Of a DNA stretch of 64,000 bases, positions 48,607 through 58,926 are shown piece after piece (positions within the stretch are counted from its first letter, which is position 1; every line of letters begins with the position of its first letter). The stretch is from Listeria costaricensis (GTDB lineage Bacteria; Bacillota; Bacilli; Lactobacillales; Listeriaceae), in the NCBI RefSeq assembly GCF_900183385.1, contig NZ_FXUT01000001.1, positions 1 to 64,000 on the forward strand, read 5' to 3'. The notes under the pieces were generated by a model. It ran no database searches. It had not been told where the DNA came from and saw nothing but the letters and a program-made list of their open reading frames with translations. The translations under genes and the position numbers were made by a program.

Positions 48607-49074
48607 ATGAGTAAAGTTCTAGAACAAGTGGAAGCCATCGTATTGCCGATTACTGAGGAACTCGGCTTTGAGCTTGTCGATACGGCTTTCGAAAAAGAAG
48701 GAAAAAACTGGTTCCTGCGTATTTTTATCGATAAAGAAGGCGGGATTGATATCGATGAATGTGCACTTGTAAGCGAGAAAGTCAGCGAAAAAATGGATGA
48801 ATCTGATCCGATCACACAGAATTACTTTTTAGAAGTGTCTTCACCAGGTGCTGAACGGCCGCTAAAAAAAGAAGCCGACTTTGAGAATGCAACCGGCAAG
48901 TATATTCATGTCACAAGTTTCGCGCCGATCGATGGTCGTAAAATGTGGGAAGGCACACTGCTCGCCTATGACGGCACAACGCTTTCCGTCGAAATCACGG
49001 ATAAAACCAGAAAAATCACTTGCCAAATCCCGAAAGACAAAGTAGCAAAAGCAAGACTTGCCATTAAATTTTAG
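48607..49074 (+). CDS. rimP: Ribosome maturation factor RimP
   Basis: Helps 30S assembly, 155 residues. ELGFELVDTAFEKEGKNWFLRIFIDKEGG and DPITQNYFLEVSSPGAERPL are characteristic. The ATG at 48607 has AAGGAGG 5 bases upstream; an in-frame TTG at 48559 lies inside the leader. Confidence 0.96.
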   Translation: MSKVLEQVEAIVLPITEELGFELVDTAFEKEGKNWFLRIFIDKEGGIDIDECALVSEKVSEKMDESDPITQNYFLEVSSPGAERPLKKEADFENATGKYIHVTSFAPIDGRKMWEGTLLAYDGTTLSVEITDKTRKITCQIPKDKVAKARLAIKF

Positions 49075-49100
49075 CAAAATTGAATAAGGAGTGAATCAAA

Positions 49101-50267
49101 ATGAGCACAGAACTACTCGATGCTCTGCATGTATTAGAACACGATAAAGGAATTTCACGCGATGTGATTATTGAAGCGATTGAAGCGGCACTTGTTTCTG
49201 CTTATAAACGCAATTTCAACCAAGCGCAAAATGTGCGTGTCGATTTAAATCTTGAAAATGGCTCAATGCGCGTTTTAGCCCGTAAAGATGTCGTGGATCA
49301 GGTTTTTGACTCGCGTCTTGAAATTTCACTTGAAGAAGCACATAAAATCAATCCAGTCTACAAAGTGGGTGACATCGTCGAGCTGGAAGTAACGCCAAAA
49401 GACTTTGGCCGAATTGCCGCTCAAACAGCGAAGCAAGTCGTCACACAACGCGTGCGTGAAGCGGAACGCGGCATCATTTATGACGAGTTTATCGATCGTG
49501 AAGATGATATCATGACAGGGATCGTGGAACGTCAGGATTCTCGTTTCATCTATGTCAACTTGGGCAAAATCGAAGCGATTCTTTCTCAAAATGAGCAAAT
49601 GCCAAATGAGTCTTATCACGCTCATGACCGGATCAAGGTCTATTTGACAAAAGTCGAAAAAACGACAAAAGGTCCGCAAATTTTCGTGTCCCGTACTCAC
49701 CCAGGACTGCTTAAACGCCTGTTTGAAATGGAAGTACCGGAAATCTATGAAGGAATCGTGGAAATCAAGTCTGTGGCACGTGAAGCAGGCGATCGTTCGA
49801 AGATTTCTGTTTACACGTCGAATCCAGAAGTAGATCCAGTAGGGGCATGTGTAGGTCCAAAAGGTGCCCGTGTCCAAACGATTGTCAACGAACTAAAAGG
49901 CGAAAAAATTGATATTGTGGAATGGTCTGAAGATCCGTATACATTTGTAGCGAATGCGCTCAGCCCATCCAAAGTACTTGATGTCATTGTAAATCCGGAA
50001 GAACAGGCAACGACAGTCGTCGTACCAGACTACCAATTGTCGCTTGCCATCGGTAAACGCGGCCAGAACGCTCGTCTAGCGGCCAAATTAACCGGCTGGA
50101 AGATCGACATTAAGAGTGAAACGGTGGCGCGCGAAATGGGCATTTTCCCACGCGATGAACAAGCCATTGCGGACAGCGCCGCTTTTGTTCCTAAATCAGA
50201 AGAAGACGAAGTGGAAATCGCGGCCGAAGAAGTAGTGGTCGAAGAAATCCAACATGAAGAAGAATGA
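49101..50267 (+). CDS. nusA: Transcription termination/antitermination factor NusA
   Basis: 388 residues: N-terminal RNA-polymerase-binding domain, S1 domain around 130-200 ([21 protein letters not shown]), and KH domains with [11 protein letters not shown] and [17 protein letters not shown]. It ends in an acidic tail. The E. coli-type C-terminal repeats are absent, as usual for Firmicutes. Confidence 0.97.
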   Translation: MSTELLDALHVLEHDKGISRDVIIEAIEAALVSAYKRNFNQAQNVRVDLNLENGSMRVLARKDVVDQVFDSRLEISLEEAHKINPVYKVGDIVELEVTPKDFGRIAAQTAKQVVTQRVREAERGIIYDEFIDREDDIMTGIVERQDSRFIYVNLGKIEAILSQNEQMPNESYHAHDRIKVYLTKVEKTTKGPQIFVSRTHPGLLKRLFEMEVPEIYEGIVEIKSVAREAGDRSKISVYTSNPEVDPVGACVGPKGARVQTIVNELKGEKIDIVEWSEDPYTFVANALSPSKVLDVIVNPEEQATTVVVPDYQLSLAIGKRGQNARLAAKLTGWKIDIKSETVAREMGIFPRDEQAIADSAAFVPKSEEDEVEIAAEEVVVEEIQHEEE

Positions 50268-50281
50268 AGGAGAAACAAGTC

Positions 50282-50566
50282 ATGCGAAAGAAAAAAATCC
50301 CTTTGCGGAAATGTATGATTACAGGGGTGCGCCTACCAAAAGGTGAGCTCCTCCGCATTGCTTATTCCAAAGATGGGTTACTTTCAATCGATCCGAGCGG
50401 GAGAGCACCCGGCCGCGGCTTTTATATCGTGAAAGATACAGCAGCCTGCGAAAAAGCCAAAAAGAAGAATGTGCTTTTCAGCCAATTAAAAATCCCAGAG
50501 CAAGAAGGCTTTTACGACGAATTGATCGCCTATGTGAAAGCGAATGGAGAAGAAAATGGTGAATGA
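50282..50566 (+). CDS. rnpM: YlxR/RnpM RNase P modulator family protein
   Basis: A 94-residue basic protein with [20 protein letters not shown] and [13 protein letters not shown], the YlxR signature. In B. subtilis YlxR was renamed RnpM because it binds and affects RNase P RNA. The ATG at 50282 has AAGGAGA 8 bases upstream. It overlaps the next gene. Confidence 0.93.
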   Translation: MRKKKIPLRKCMITGVRLPKGELLRIAYSKDGLLSIDPSGRAPGRGFYIVKDTAACEKAKKKNVLFSQLKIPEQEGFYDELIAYVKANGEENGE

Positions 50567-50858
50567 AAAAGCTCTTTCTCTCCTAGGACTTGCGAACCGC
50601 GCAAGAAAAATTACAACCGGAGAAGAATTAGTTTTGAAAGCTGTCAGAAGTGAAAAAGCGAAACTTGTGATTATTTCAAGTGATATTTCTGAAAAAACAG
50701 CAAAGAAAATCCGAAGCAAGTGCGAATATTATGGTGTAACAATGCGAACAGGTGGCACAAGAACTGAACTGGGAGGTGCTATCGGTAAAGAGTCGCGCGC
50801 AATACTCGCTGTCCTTGATCAGGGTTTTGCTAAAAAACTAATCGAACTCCTAGGTTGA
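50556..50858 (+). CDS. L7Ae-family RNA-binding protein (YlxQ)
   Basis: A 100-residue k-turn-binding-type protein with [33 protein letters not shown] and [19 protein letters not shown]. Several in-frame starts exist; the ATG at 50556 with GGAG upstream gives the usual N-terminus, and overlaps rnpM by 11 bases. Confidence 0.88.
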   Translation: MVNEKALSLLGLANRARKITTGEELVLKAVRSEKAKLVIISSDISEKTAKKIRSKCEYYGVTMRTGGTRTELGGAIGKESRAILAVLDQGFAKKLIELLG

Positions 50859-50880
50859 TATCCTAACGGAGGTGTACGAC

Positions 50881-53331
50881 ATGAGTAAAATTCGTGTGTA
50901 TGAATATGCAAAAAAGAATCAGCTGTCTAGTAAACAAGTCATTGAAAAATTAGCCGGCATTGGCGTCGAAGTAGCAAACCATATGTCGACCATTAACGAC
51001 AATGCATTGCGTCAACTTGATAATGCTTTTTTAGGTAATCAAAATAAACCTGAAACTGCCAGCAAAGAAAAGCCAAAAACACAACCAGCTAGTAGTAAGG
51101 GGCAAAATAAACCAAATATGAATAAATCTAACGAAAAATCAACCAAACCAGCAAAACCAGTTCAAAAAGGAACCGGCTCAAATGAAAAACGAGGCACAAA
51201 CAAGCCTGCACAAAACAATCAGCAGTCGAACCGTACGAATCAAGGCTCAAACAAGCCAGCAGCAAATCGCAGCACGCAAAGCTCTAGTAACCAGCAAAAT
51301 CGCGGTACAAGCCAAGCGAGCGGCCAGCAACAATCGAACCGCACAGGTGGCGGTCAGGGCCAAAGTAACAATCAACGCACAGGCGGAAGCGGCCAAAACC
51401 GCAACAATAACAACAATAATAATCGAGGCGGCGCACGTGGCAATACCAACAACCGCGGCGGTTATGGCCAAGGTAATTTCGGCAATCGCAACAAGAAAAA
51501 AGGCAAGGGAAATCATCAGCAAAAGCCAGTGACCCTGACTCCGCGTAAGCCGAAAGAATTGCCAGAAAAAGTCGTTTTCACTGAATCCTTATCAGTCGTT
51601 GAACTCTCCAAAAAGCTACATCGTGATTCAGCAGAAATCATCAAAAAACTCTTTATGCTTGGCGTCATGGCGACGATCAACCAAGAACTTGATCGAGATG
51701 CGATTGAATTGATCTGTGCCGAATATGGCGTTGACGTGGAAGAAGAAGTGAAAGTAGACGTAACCGATCTAGATGTTTACTTTGAAGAAGCGGATACAGA
51801 GGATCATGCTGCACCAGATACACTGACAGAACGTCCGCCAGTTGTGACGATCATGGGGCACGTTGACCATGGTAAAACAACCCTTCTAGACTCACTTCGC
51901 AACACGAAAGTAACACTTGGAGAAGCAGGCGGTATCACACAGCATATCGGGGCTTATCAGCTGGATGTTCACGGAAAGAAAATCACTTTCCTTGATACTC
52001 CTGGGCACGCGGCTTTCACAGCCATGCGGGCACGTGGGGCGCAAATCACCGATATTACGATTCTCGTAGTAGCTGCGGATGATGGCGTGATGCCACAAAC
52101 CATCGAGGCGATTAACCATGCCAAAGCGGCAAAAATGCCGATTATTGTAGCAGTCAATAAAATTGATAAACCGCAAGCCAATCCGGATCGCGTCATGCAA
52201 GAGTTGACTGAATATGAGCTCATTCCGGAAGATTGGGGTGGCGATACGATTTTCGTACCAATTTCCGCTAAATTTGGCGAAGGACTGGACAATTTGCTTG
52301 ATATGATTCTGCTCGTTTCAGAAGTAGAAGAATTAAAAGCCAATCCAGATCGTCGTGCTCTTGGAACTGTTGTAGAAGCGCAACTTGACAAGGGCCGCGG
52401 TTCAGTTGCAACACTTCTAGTACAAGATGGTACATTACATGTAGGAGATCCAATCGTTGTTGGTCATACATTCGGACGTGTCCGTGCTATGGTGAATGAT
52501 CTAGGCCGCCGCGTGAAAAAAGTCGGACCAAGTACACCGGTTGAAATCACAGGCTTGAATGATGTCCCACAAGCTGGTGACCGTTTCGTTGTGTTTGACG
52601 ATGAGAAAACAGCGCGCAGCGTCGGTGAATCTCGTGCTGCCAAAGCTCTAGTGGCACAGCGTTCAGCAACCAATCGTGTCAGCTTGGACAACCTTTTTGA
52701 ACACATGAAAGCAGGCGAAATGAAAGAAGTCAACGTTATCATCAAAGCCGACGTACAAGGCTCTGTAGAAGCGCTAGCAGCTTCACTTCGCAAAATTGAA
52801 GTGGAAGGTGTCAATGTCAAGATTATCCATACAGCTGTAGGGGCAATCAATGAATCCGATATTACACTTGCTGCTGCATCCAATGCGATCGTGATCGGCT
52901 TTAACGTTCGTCCAACACCACAATCGAGAGAAAATGCGGAAAATGAAGGCGTAGATATTCGTCTGCACCGCGTTATTTATAAAGCAATCGAAGAAATTGA
53001 ATCTGCGATGAAAGGGATGCTTGATCCTGAATTTGAAGAAAAAATCATCGGTCAAGCCCAAGTTCGTCAAACTTTCAACGTATCCAAAATTGGTACAATT
53101 GCCGGCTGTTATGTAACGGATGGCAAAATTACACGCAGTAGCGGTGTTCGTTTGATTCGTGATGGTATCGTTGTTTTTGAAGGCGAGCTTTCTTCTCTGA
53201 AACGCTTCAAAGACGATGCAAAAGAAGTGGCAAAAGGCTTTGAATGTGGGATTACGATTGAGAATTTCAATGATATTAAAGAAGACGATGTGATTGAAGC
53301 CTTCGTCATGGAAGAAATCGAACGCGCATGA
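50881..53331 (+). CDS. infB: Translation initiation factor IF-2
   Basis: 816 residues. An N-terminal IF2N domain ([20 protein letters not shown]), then a long Asn/Gln/Gly-rich disordered region (about 55-215), a second IF2N module ([19 protein letters not shown]), and the GTPase core: [21 protein letters not shown] and NKIDKP. GGAGGTG lies 7 bases before the ATG at 50881. An earlier in-frame start at 50872 overlaps that site. Confidence 0.97.
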   Translation: MSKIRVYEYAKKNQLSSKQVIEKLAGIGVEVANHMSTINDNALRQLDNAFLGNQNKPETASKEKPKTQPASSKGQNKPNMNKSNEKSTKPAKPVQKGTGSNEKRGTNKPAQNNQQSNRTNQGSNKPAANRSTQSSSNQQNRGTSQASGQQQSNRTGGGQGQSNNQRTGGSGQNRNNNNNNNRGGARGNTNNRGGYGQGNFGNRNKKKGKGNHQQKPVTLTPRKPKELPEKVVFTESLSVVELSKKLHRDSAEIIKKLFMLGVMATINQELDRDAIELICAEYGVDVEEEVKVDVTDLDVYFEEADTEDHAAPDTLTERPPVVTIMGHVDHGKTTLLDSLRNTKVTLGEAGGITQHIGAYQLDVHGKKITFLDTPGHAAFTAMRARGAQITDITILVVAADDGVMPQTIEAINHAKAAKMPIIVAVNKIDKPQANPDRVMQELTEYELIPEDWGGDTIFVPISAKFGEGLDNLLDMILLVSEVEELKANPDRRALGTVVEAQLDKGRGSVATLLVQDGTLHVGDPIVVGHTFGRVRAMVNDLGRRVKKVGPSTPVEITGLNDVPQAGDRFVVFDDEKTARSVGESRAAKALVAQRSATNRVSLDNLFEHMKAGEMKEVNVIIKADVQGSVEALAASLRKIEVEGVNVKIIHTAVGAINESDITLAAASNAIVIGFNVRPTPQSRENAENEGVDIRLHRVIYKAIEEIESAMKGMLDPEFEEKIIGQAQVRQTFNVSKIGTIAGCYVTDGKITRSSGVRLIRDGIVVFEGELSSLKRFKDDAKEVAKGFECGITIENFNDIKEDDVIEAFVMEEIERA

Positions 53332-53606
53332 TCTTGACCTGTGTTTCCGAATTTCACATTTTTGATGCAGGAAACCTCAAAGAAAAAAGGGCTGTCACCC
53401 GGCGAATTTTAACGCGAACTCGGCAAAAGTTCAATATTTCGATCGCAGAAACAGCTTTCCATGATAAATGGCAGCGAACGGAAATCACTTTTGCCATTGT
53501 TTCAGGCGATAAAAAACATCTCGAAAAAGAGCTCCAAGCAGTTTTCACATTCTTGGACTCTTTTCCGGAATGGGAACGCAGCTCAGCGACCATCGATTTC
53601 ATATAA
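53328..53606 (+). CDS. ylxP: YlxP/DUF503-family protein
   Basis: A 92-residue protein with [18 protein letters not shown] and [19 protein letters not shown], the DUF503 family found between infB and rbfA. Its ATGA overlaps the infB stop. A role in ribosome assembly or translation is likely from position only. Confidence 0.9.
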   Translation: MILTCVSEFHIFDAGNLKEKRAVTRRILTRTRQKFNISIAETAFHDKWQRTEITFAIVSGDKKHLEKELQAVFTFLDSFPEWERSSATIDFI

Positions 53607-53622
53607 TCAGAGGTGAAAAAAT

Positions 53623-53967
53623 ATGAATGTCAGAGCCAATCGAGTGGCTGAACAAATGAAAAAAGAATTAGGCGATATCATCAATCGCAAACTGAAAGAT
53701 CCTAGACTCGGCTTTATAACCATTACTGGCGTCGAAGTAACAGGTGATTTGCAGCAAGCGACGATTTATATCTCGATTCTAGGTAGTGAAAAAGAGCGCG
53801 CAGATTCACTTCTGGCACTCGAAAAAGCGCACGGCTTTATCCGTTCAGAAATCGGCAGTCGAATCCGGCTGCGCAAAGTTCCTGAATTATTATTTGAAGT
53901 GGACAGTTCGATCGAATACGGAAATCGCATCGACGAATTGTTACGTGATTTGCATAAAGAGGATTAA
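53623..53967 (+). CDS. rbfA: Ribosome-binding factor A
   Basis: 114 residues with the KH-like fold: [30 protein letters not shown] and the closing [21 protein letters not shown]. It matures the 30S 5' end of 16S rRNA. AGAGGTGA precedes the ATG. Confidence 0.96.
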   Translation: MNVRANRVAEQMKKELGDIINRKLKDPRLGFITITGVEVTGDLQQATIYISILGSEKERADSLLALEKAHGFIRSEIGSRIRLRKVPELLFEVDSSIEYGNRIDELLRDLHKED

Positions 53968-53971
53968 GCGA

Positions 53972-54000
53972 AGGGGGCAGCGACAAACTGTCCCTTTTTT
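53972..54000 (+). terminator. Weak terminator between rbfA and truB
   Basis: AGGGGGCAG (53972-53980) pairs imperfectly with CTGTCCCT (53988-53995), followed by six T. Confidence 0.55.
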
Positions 54001-54019
54001 CAGTGAAGGAGGATGCGAT

Positions 54020-54934
54020 ATGGATGGGATTATCCCGCTTTGGAAAGAAACAGGCATGACCAGTCATGATGCTGTTTTTAAGTTGCGGAAGATTTTACAT
54101 ACCAAAAAAGTTGGGCATACGGGCACCCTAGATCCCGAGGTGGCGGGCGTGCTGCCAATCTGTGTGGGCCGCGCAACGAAACTAGCCGAATACATTACGG
54201 ATGAAGGCAAAACATACGAGGCAGAAGTGGTCATTGGCACAAGCACTACGACCGAAGATGCAACAGGAGAAATCGTGGCTGAACGCTTCATTGAACAAGA
54301 CATCTCACCTGAAAGTTTAGCGCAGGTGTTGACAGATTTGACAGGGACAATCACACAAATCCCGCCAATGTATTCAGCGGTCAAAGTAAATGGGCGGAAG
54401 CTATATGAATATGCCCGAAAAGGAGAAACTGTCGAGCGACCAAAACGACAAGTGCAGATCAAGGAACTGGTTCGTATTGATGACCATGCGCCCCTTACTG
54501 CGAATGCCCCATCCTTTAAAATTCGCATCAAGTGCGGAAAAGGGACATACATTCGGACACTTGCTGTCATGATTGGCGAGGCGCTTGGCTATCCGGCTCA
54601 TATGAAACACTTGGTCCGCACACAAAGCGGCCTTTTTGAAGCGGAAAATTGTCTAACTTTAGCTGAAATTGAAGAAAAAATGCTAGCAGGAGATCAGTCC
54701 TTTTTAGAACCGCTTGAAAAAGGTGCTGCAAGTTTTGTTCAAGTGGTGCTTAACGCAGATCTTGCTGATCAGGTGCTGAATGGGCGCGTGTTGTCTGAGG
54801 AACAGCTGGGCAATCTCGCAGAGCCGCAAGTGGCGCTTTTTCATCAGGAGAAGCTACTTGCCATCTATCAACGTCATCCGAATAAGCCCGGTCTTTATAA
54901 ACCGGAAAAAGTCATCATGTTAAAAAACGGCTGA
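54020..54934 (+). CDS. truB: tRNA pseudouridine-55 synthase TruB
   Basis: 304 residues. DGIIPLWKETGMTSHDAV, the catalytic aspartate in GHTGTLDPEVAGVLP and the PPMYSAVKVNGRKLYEYAR motif are clear. The true start is ATG 54020 with AAGGAGG; an in-frame open region before it is within rbfA. Confidence 0.96.
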   Translation: MDGIIPLWKETGMTSHDAVFKLRKILHTKKVGHTGTLDPEVAGVLPICVGRATKLAEYITDEGKTYEAEVVIGTSTTTEDATGEIVAERFIEQDISPESLAQVLTDLTGTITQIPPMYSAVKVNGRKLYEYARKGETVERPKRQVQIKELVRIDDHAPLTANAPSFKIRIKCGKGTYIRTLAVMIGEALGYPAHMKHLVRTQSGLFEAENCLTLAEIEEKMLAGDQSFLEPLEKGAASFVQVVLNADLADQVLNGRVLSEEQLGNLAEPQVALFHQEKLLAIYQRHPNKPGLYKPEKVIMLKNG

Positions 54935-54951
54935 TCAGCCAGTTCACATGC

Positions 54952-54980
54952 TTGCAAGTGCTGATGCGTTGTATTATGAT
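54952..54980 (+). promoter_or_regulatory. Promoter of ribF
   Basis: TTGCAA (54952-54957), a 17-base spacer and TATGAT (54975-54980) lie between truB and ribF. Confidence 0.7.
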
Positions 54981-55015
54981 AACTAAGGATATTTTGAAAT
55001 GAGAAGGGGACTGGC

Positions 55016-55951
55016 ATGGAAACGATTTATTTACACTATCCCGACAACCATAAAGAAGATCAAACAGAAAAAGTCATGGCGTTGGGCTTTTTTGACGGCG
55101 TGCATAGAGGCCATCAAACGGTTATCCAAAAAGCAAGACAGATTGCCACCGAAAAAGGCTTGAAGCTTGCAGTAATGACCTTTGACCCGCATCCGTCTGT
55201 GGTATTAAGTAAGGTACGAAAAAAAGTGAAGTATCTAACGCCACTGGAAGAAAAACAAGAGAAAATGGCTGCACTGGGTGTTGATTTATTGTATGTTGTA
55301 CGTTTTACGACTGCTTTTTCAGATTTAACACCTGCAGAATTTGTTGAAAAATACTTAGTCGATCTGGCTGTAAAACACGTTGTAGCCGGTTTTGATTATT
55401 CATATGGCAAAAAAGGAGCAGGGCGAATGAAGGACCTGCCTAGCTATGCAAACGGTCGCTTTGATGTGACGGTTGTGGATAAGGAAGAGGCTTTGCATGC
55501 TAAAATCAGCTCAACCACTATCCGCGGCTATATTGAAGCGGGACAATTGGACGAAGCGAATGAACTGCTAGGCTATCCATATACGACAAAAGGAACCGTT
55601 ATCCACGGCGATAAACGCGGCCGGACGATCGGCTTTCCAACAGCTAATATTCTTGTAGATGAGGGATATTTAATTCCAAAACTCGGTGTCTATGCAGTCA
55701 AGTTTCGTGTGAATGGCGAAACCTATTTAGGAATGGCAAGCATTGGCTTTAATATCACGTTTAAAGAAGATCAGGCGCTGTCCATTGAAGTGTATATTTT
55801 AGACTTTAAACAAGAAATTTACGGAGAAGATGCTGAAATTGAATGGTATCATTTCTTCCGTCCCGAACTGAAATTTAATGGCGTAGAAGGTTTAATTGCC
55901 CAACTGAAACAAGATGAGGCGGATACACGCAAATATTTCGCTGACAAGTAA
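55016..55951 (+). CDS. ribF: Bifunctional riboflavin kinase / FMN adenylyltransferase
   Basis: Makes FMN and FAD; 311 residues. The N-terminal nucleotidyltransferase half has ALGFFDGVHRGHQTVI and TFDPHPSVVL; the C-terminal kinase half starts near GTVIHGDKRGRTIGFPTANI and ends with RPELKFNGVEGLIAQLKQDE. GAGAAGGGG precedes the ATG. Confidence 0.96.
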   Translation: METIYLHYPDNHKEDQTEKVMALGFFDGVHRGHQTVIQKARQIATEKGLKLAVMTFDPHPSVVLSKVRKKVKYLTPLEEKQEKMAALGVDLLYVVRFTTAFSDLTPAEFVEKYLVDLAVKHVVAGFDYSYGKKGAGRMKDLPSYANGRFDVTVVDKEEALHAKISSTTIRGYIEAGQLDEANELLGYPYTTKGTVIHGDKRGRTIGFPTANILVDEGYLIPKLGVYAVKFRVNGETYLGMASIGFNITFKEDQALSIEVYILDFKQEIYGEDAEIEWYHFFRPELKFNGVEGLIAQLKQDEADTRKYFADK

Positions 55952-55959
55952 ATTAAGAC

Positions 55960-55988
55960 TTGCTTTTAAGGCGAATTTAGTGTATCTT
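55960..55988 (+). promoter_or_regulatory. Promoter of rpsO
   Basis: TTGCTT (55960-55965), a 17-base spacer and TATCTT (55983-55988). Confidence 0.6.
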
Positions 55989-55990
55989 TA

Positions 55991-56068
55991 GTTCTGTACG
56001 AAAAGAACCGTTGCTTGGCTTTGACGATTCACCAACGCTTAGCTCAGTGACTGGGGATATACTAATTA
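55991..56068 (+). promoter_or_regulatory. Probable structured rpsO leader
   Basis: Small helices are visible: GTTCT/AGAAC (55991-56007), CGTTG/CAACG (56009-56013 with 56033-56037) and CTCAG/CTGGG just before the AGGAGG site. Firmicute rpsO leaders bind S15; that function is inferred. Confidence 0.45.
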
Positions 56069-56083
56069 GGAGGTGGAGTTAAC

Positions 56084-56353
56084 ATGGCTTTAACTCAAGA
56101 ACAAAAAAATCAAATCATTGCTGAATACCGTGTTCATGATACGGATACTGGTTCACCGGAAGTACAAATCGCTGTACTTACTGCTGAAATCAACAGCTTG
56201 AATGATCACGTTCGCGTACACAAAAAAGATCACCATTCTTACAGAGGTCTAATGAAGATGGTTGGTCATCGCCGTAATCTGCTAACATATTTGCGTAAAA
56301 AAGATGTGCAACGTTACCGCGAACTTATCAAACGTTTAGGTTTACGTCGATAA
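56084..56353 (+). CDS. rpsO: 30S ribosomal protein S15
   Basis: 89 residues with [29 protein letters not shown] and the C-terminal [13 protein letters not shown]. An AGGAGGTGG site precedes the ATG. S15 binds the 16S central domain. Confidence 0.98.
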   Translation: MALTQEQKNQIIAEYRVHDTDTGSPEVQIAVLTAEINSLNDHVRVHKKDHHSYRGLMKMVGHRRNLLTYLRKKDVQRYRELIKRLGLRR

Positions 56354-56363
56354 AAACCCAAAC

Positions 56364-56394
56364 AAAGCGGGAACAATATGTCTCCCGCTTTTTA
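56364..56394 (+). terminator. Terminator of rpsO
   Basis: AAAGCGGGA (56364-56372) pairs perfectly with TCCCGCTTT (56383-56391), followed by TTTATTTT. Confidence 0.88.
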
Positions 56395-56403
56395 TTTTAA
56401 TTT

Positions 56404-56553
56404 GAAAGAATGGAAACGGAAACTTTATCGCATGAATCCAAAAACGTGAGCGGTCGACGCAACACTTCTCAGGTTTTTGGATTCATGTGTGCTCGATATT
56501 TTCCGAGTGTGCATGAAAAAATAAATGCATGGTAAAGTTTCAGTCATTCTTTC
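56404..56553 (+). promoter_or_regulatory. Large folded leader of pnp
   Basis: A long-range closing helix pairs GAAAGAATG (56404-56412) with CATTCTTTC (56545-56553), and AAACTTTA (56420-56427) with TAAAGTTT (56533-56540). It encloses a 15-bp hairpin (56431-56445 with 56473-56487) and a smaller CTCG/CGAG hairpin (56492-56507). It ends 8 bases before the ribosome binding site. Confidence 0.7.
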
Positions 56554-56575
56554 TGAGGAAAAGGAGAATGATAAA

Positions 56576-58762
56576 ATGTCAGAGAAACAAGTATTTTCTA
56601 CTGAACTAGGTGGCAGAAAACTATCCATTGAAGTAGGCCAGCTTGCCAAACAAGCGAGCGGTGCTGCACTTGTCCGTTACGAGGATACAGTGGTTCTAAC
56701 AGCATCTGTCGGCTCGAAAAAGCCAAAGCCAGGCGATTTTTTCCCGCTTACAGTGAATTACGAAGAAAAAATGTATTCCGTTGGGAAAGTGCCAGGAGGA
56801 TTCTTAAAACGGGAAGGTCGTCCAAGTGATAGAGCCACACTAACAGCCCGCTTAATTGACCGTCCAATCCGTCCACTATTTGCAGAAGGTTTCCGTAATG
56901 AAGTGCAAATCACGTCTACGGTATTCAGTGTCGATCAAGACTGCTCACCGGAAATGGCGGCAATGCTCGGTTCATCCATCTCACTATGCATTTCGGATAT
57001 TCCGTTTGAAGGACCAATTGCAGGTGTAGATGTAGGGCGTATTGATGGCGAATATGTGATCAATCCTACTGTCGAGCAAGCTGAAAAAAGTGATATAACA
57101 CTCACGGTTGCAGGTACCTATGAAGCGATTAATATGGTTGAAGCAGGCGCCAAAGAGGTGTCGGAAGAAGCCATGCTTGAAGCCATCATGTTTGGTCATG
57201 AAGAAATCAAGCGTCTTTGCAAATTCCAAGAAGAAATCATTCAAGCAGTCGGCAAAGAAAAACGTGAGATCGAGTTGTTTGTGACGGATCCAGAATTAGA
57301 AGCAGAAGTAAAAGTGCTAAGTGAATCCAAAATGAAAACAGCGATCCAAGTAGAAGAAAAGAAAGCACGTGAAGCTGCGATTGATGATGTCAAAGCAGAA
57401 ATTCTGGCTGTCTTTGAAGAAAAAGACTATACGGAAGATCAAAATAAAGACGATATCCTTGGCGAAGTGGCCCATATTCTTGAAATGATCGAAAAAGATG
57501 AAATGCGCCGCCTGATTTCCCAAGAGAAGATTCGTCCAGATGGTCGTAAAGTGGATGAAATCCGTCCGCTATCCTCTGAGGTAGGTCTTCTGCCGCGCGT
57601 CCATGGTTCAGGTCTGTTTACACGTGGTCAAACACAAGCGCTCAGCATTTGTACGCTGGCACCGCTTCGTGAACACCAAATCATTGATGGACTAGGTACA
57701 GAAGAATATAAACGCTTTATGCACCACTACAACTTCCCGCAATTCAGCGTAGGGGAAACAGGTCCTCGCCGCGGTCCAGGCCGTCGTGAAATCGGTCACG
57801 GGGCACTTGGCGAACGTGCTTTGCAATATGTCATTCCATCAGAAGAAGAATTCCCATATACTATTCGCTTGGTATCCGAAGTCTTGGAATCCAATGGCTC
57901 AAGCTCACAAGCAAGTATCTGCGGTTCGACACTGGCGATGATGGATGCAGGTGTGCCAATCAAAGCACCTGTTGCCGGAATTGCAATGGGTCTAGTAAAA
58001 CTAGGCGATGACTACACAATCCTAACAGATATTCAAGGTATGGAAGACCACTTTGGCGATATGGACTTTAAAGTAGCTGGAACACGTGATGGGATCACTG
58101 CCTTGCAAATGGATATCAAAATTGACGGCTTGAGTCGCCAAATCCTTGAAGAAGCTTTAGAACAAGCTAAAGCAGGCCGTTTGCATATTCTTGATCATCT
58201 GATGACAACCATTCAGGCACCGCGTGAGCACCTTTCTACTTATGCGCCGAAAATTGTGACAATGAATATCAAACCGGATAAGATTAAAGATGTAATTGGA
58301 CCGGGTGGTAAACAAATCAATGCCATCATTGAAGAAACAGGTGTGAAGATTGACATTGAGCAAGACGGTACAGTTTATGTAGCTTCTCAAGATGAAGCCA
58401 TGAACAAAAAAGCAATGGCCATCATTGAAGATATCGTTCGAGAAGTACAAGTTGGCGAAATTTACACAGGGAAAGTCCGTCGTATCGAAAAATTTGGTGC
58501 CTTTGTTGAACTTTTCAAAGGAACAGATGGTCTCGTTCACATTTCTGAGTTGGCGCATGAACGCGTTGGCAAAGTAGAGGACGTATTAAAACTTGGCGAT
58601 GAAGTCACAGTAAAAGTCATTGAAATCGATCACCAAGGACGCGTAAACTTGTCACGCAAAGCCCTTATTGAGAAAAAAGAAGGCGACGATGCGGGCAAAC
58701 GTCCAGAAAAGAAACCTTTTAAAAAACCATTTAAACCTAAAAAACAAGATAGCGACAAATAA
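56576..58762 (+). CDS. pnp: Polynucleotide phosphorylase PNPase
   Basis: A 3'-5' phosphorolytic exoribonuclease of 728 residues. Two RNase-PH domains ([40 protein letters not shown]), followed by KH ([17 protein letters not shown]) and S1 ([20 protein letters not shown]) domains and a basic tail. The ATG at 56576 has AAGGAGA 8 bases upstream; an earlier in-frame ATG at 56525 falls inside the folded leader. Confidence 0.97.
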   Translation: MSEKQVFSTELGGRKLSIEVGQLAKQASGAALVRYEDTVVLTASVGSKKPKPGDFFPLTVNYEEKMYSVGKVPGGFLKREGRPSDRATLTARLIDRPIRPLFAEGFRNEVQITSTVFSVDQDCSPEMAAMLGSSISLCISDIPFEGPIAGVDVGRIDGEYVINPTVEQAEKSDITLTVAGTYEAINMVEAGAKEVSEEAMLEAIMFGHEEIKRLCKFQEEIIQAVGKEKREIELFVTDPELEAEVKVLSESKMKTAIQVEEKKAREAAIDDVKAEILAVFEEKDYTEDQNKDDILGEVAHILEMIEKDEMRRLISQEKIRPDGRKVDEIRPLSSEVGLLPRVHGSGLFTRGQTQALSICTLAPLREHQIIDGLGTEEYKRFMHHYNFPQFSVGETGPRRGPGRREIGHGALGERALQYVIPSEEEFPYTIRLVSEVLESNGSSSQASICGSTLAMMDAGVPIKAPVAGIAMGLVKLGDDYTILTDIQGMEDHFGDMDFKVAGTRDGITALQMDIKIDGLSRQILEEALEQAKAGRLHILDHLMTTIQAPREHLSTYAPKIVTMNIKPDKIKDVIGPGGKQINAIIEETGVKIDIEQDGTVYVASQDEAMNKKAMAIIEDIVREVQVGEIYTGKVRRIEKFGAFVELFKGTDGLVHISELAHERVGKVEDVLKLGDEVTVKVIEIDHQGRVNLSRKALIEKKEGDDAGKRPEKKPFKKPFKPKKQDSDK

Positions 58763-58766
58763 AAAA

Positions 58767-58862
58767 CAGCTCCTCTGAATAAATAATGCCCCGCCCCCCA
58801 AAGTTAGACCTAAAAATCTGATTTTGAAGGGCGGGTCATCTTATAAAGAGGGGCTGCTTTTC
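58767..58862 (+). terminator. Terminator of pnp with an unusually long loop
   Basis: CAGCTCCTCT (58767-58776) pairs with AGAGGGGCTG (58847-58856), one G-T pair, followed by CTTTTCGTTTT. The 70-base loop holds a second inverted-repeat-bounded sequence. Confidence 0.7.
58787..58838. repeat. 52-bp inverted-repeat-bounded sequence resembling fused IS3-family ends
   Basis: Ends read TGCCCCGCCC and, on the other strand, TGACCCGCCC (one mismatch). Inside is CCCCAAAGTTAGACC, which resembles terminal sequences of some IS3-family insertion sequences. There is no coding space and no clear target duplication. It may be a decayed element end, a MITE-like copy, or just an inner hairpin of the terminator. 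Confidence 0.4.
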
Positions 58863-58884
58863 GTTTTAAAGATACAGAAAGAAA

Positions 58885-58924
58885 CAAAAAAAGTGACGGC
58901 TCAAGAAAAGCCATCACTTTTTTT
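58885..58924. terminator. Bidirectional terminator between pnp and yqzC
   Basis: AAGTGACGGCT (58891-58901) pairs with AGCCATCACTT (58909-58919) with one mismatch, flanked by A- and T-runs. Confidence 0.8.
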
Positions 58925-58926
58925 AT

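Noticed and set aside
49326-49877. 183-codon open frame antisense to nusA
   Set aside because: Lies within the conserved S1 domain of NusA and has no binding site or domain.
53786-54019. N-terminal extension of TruB by 78 residues
   Set aside because: It overlaps rbfA in another frame; a strong AAGGAGG precedes ATG 54020 and the conserved TruB start.
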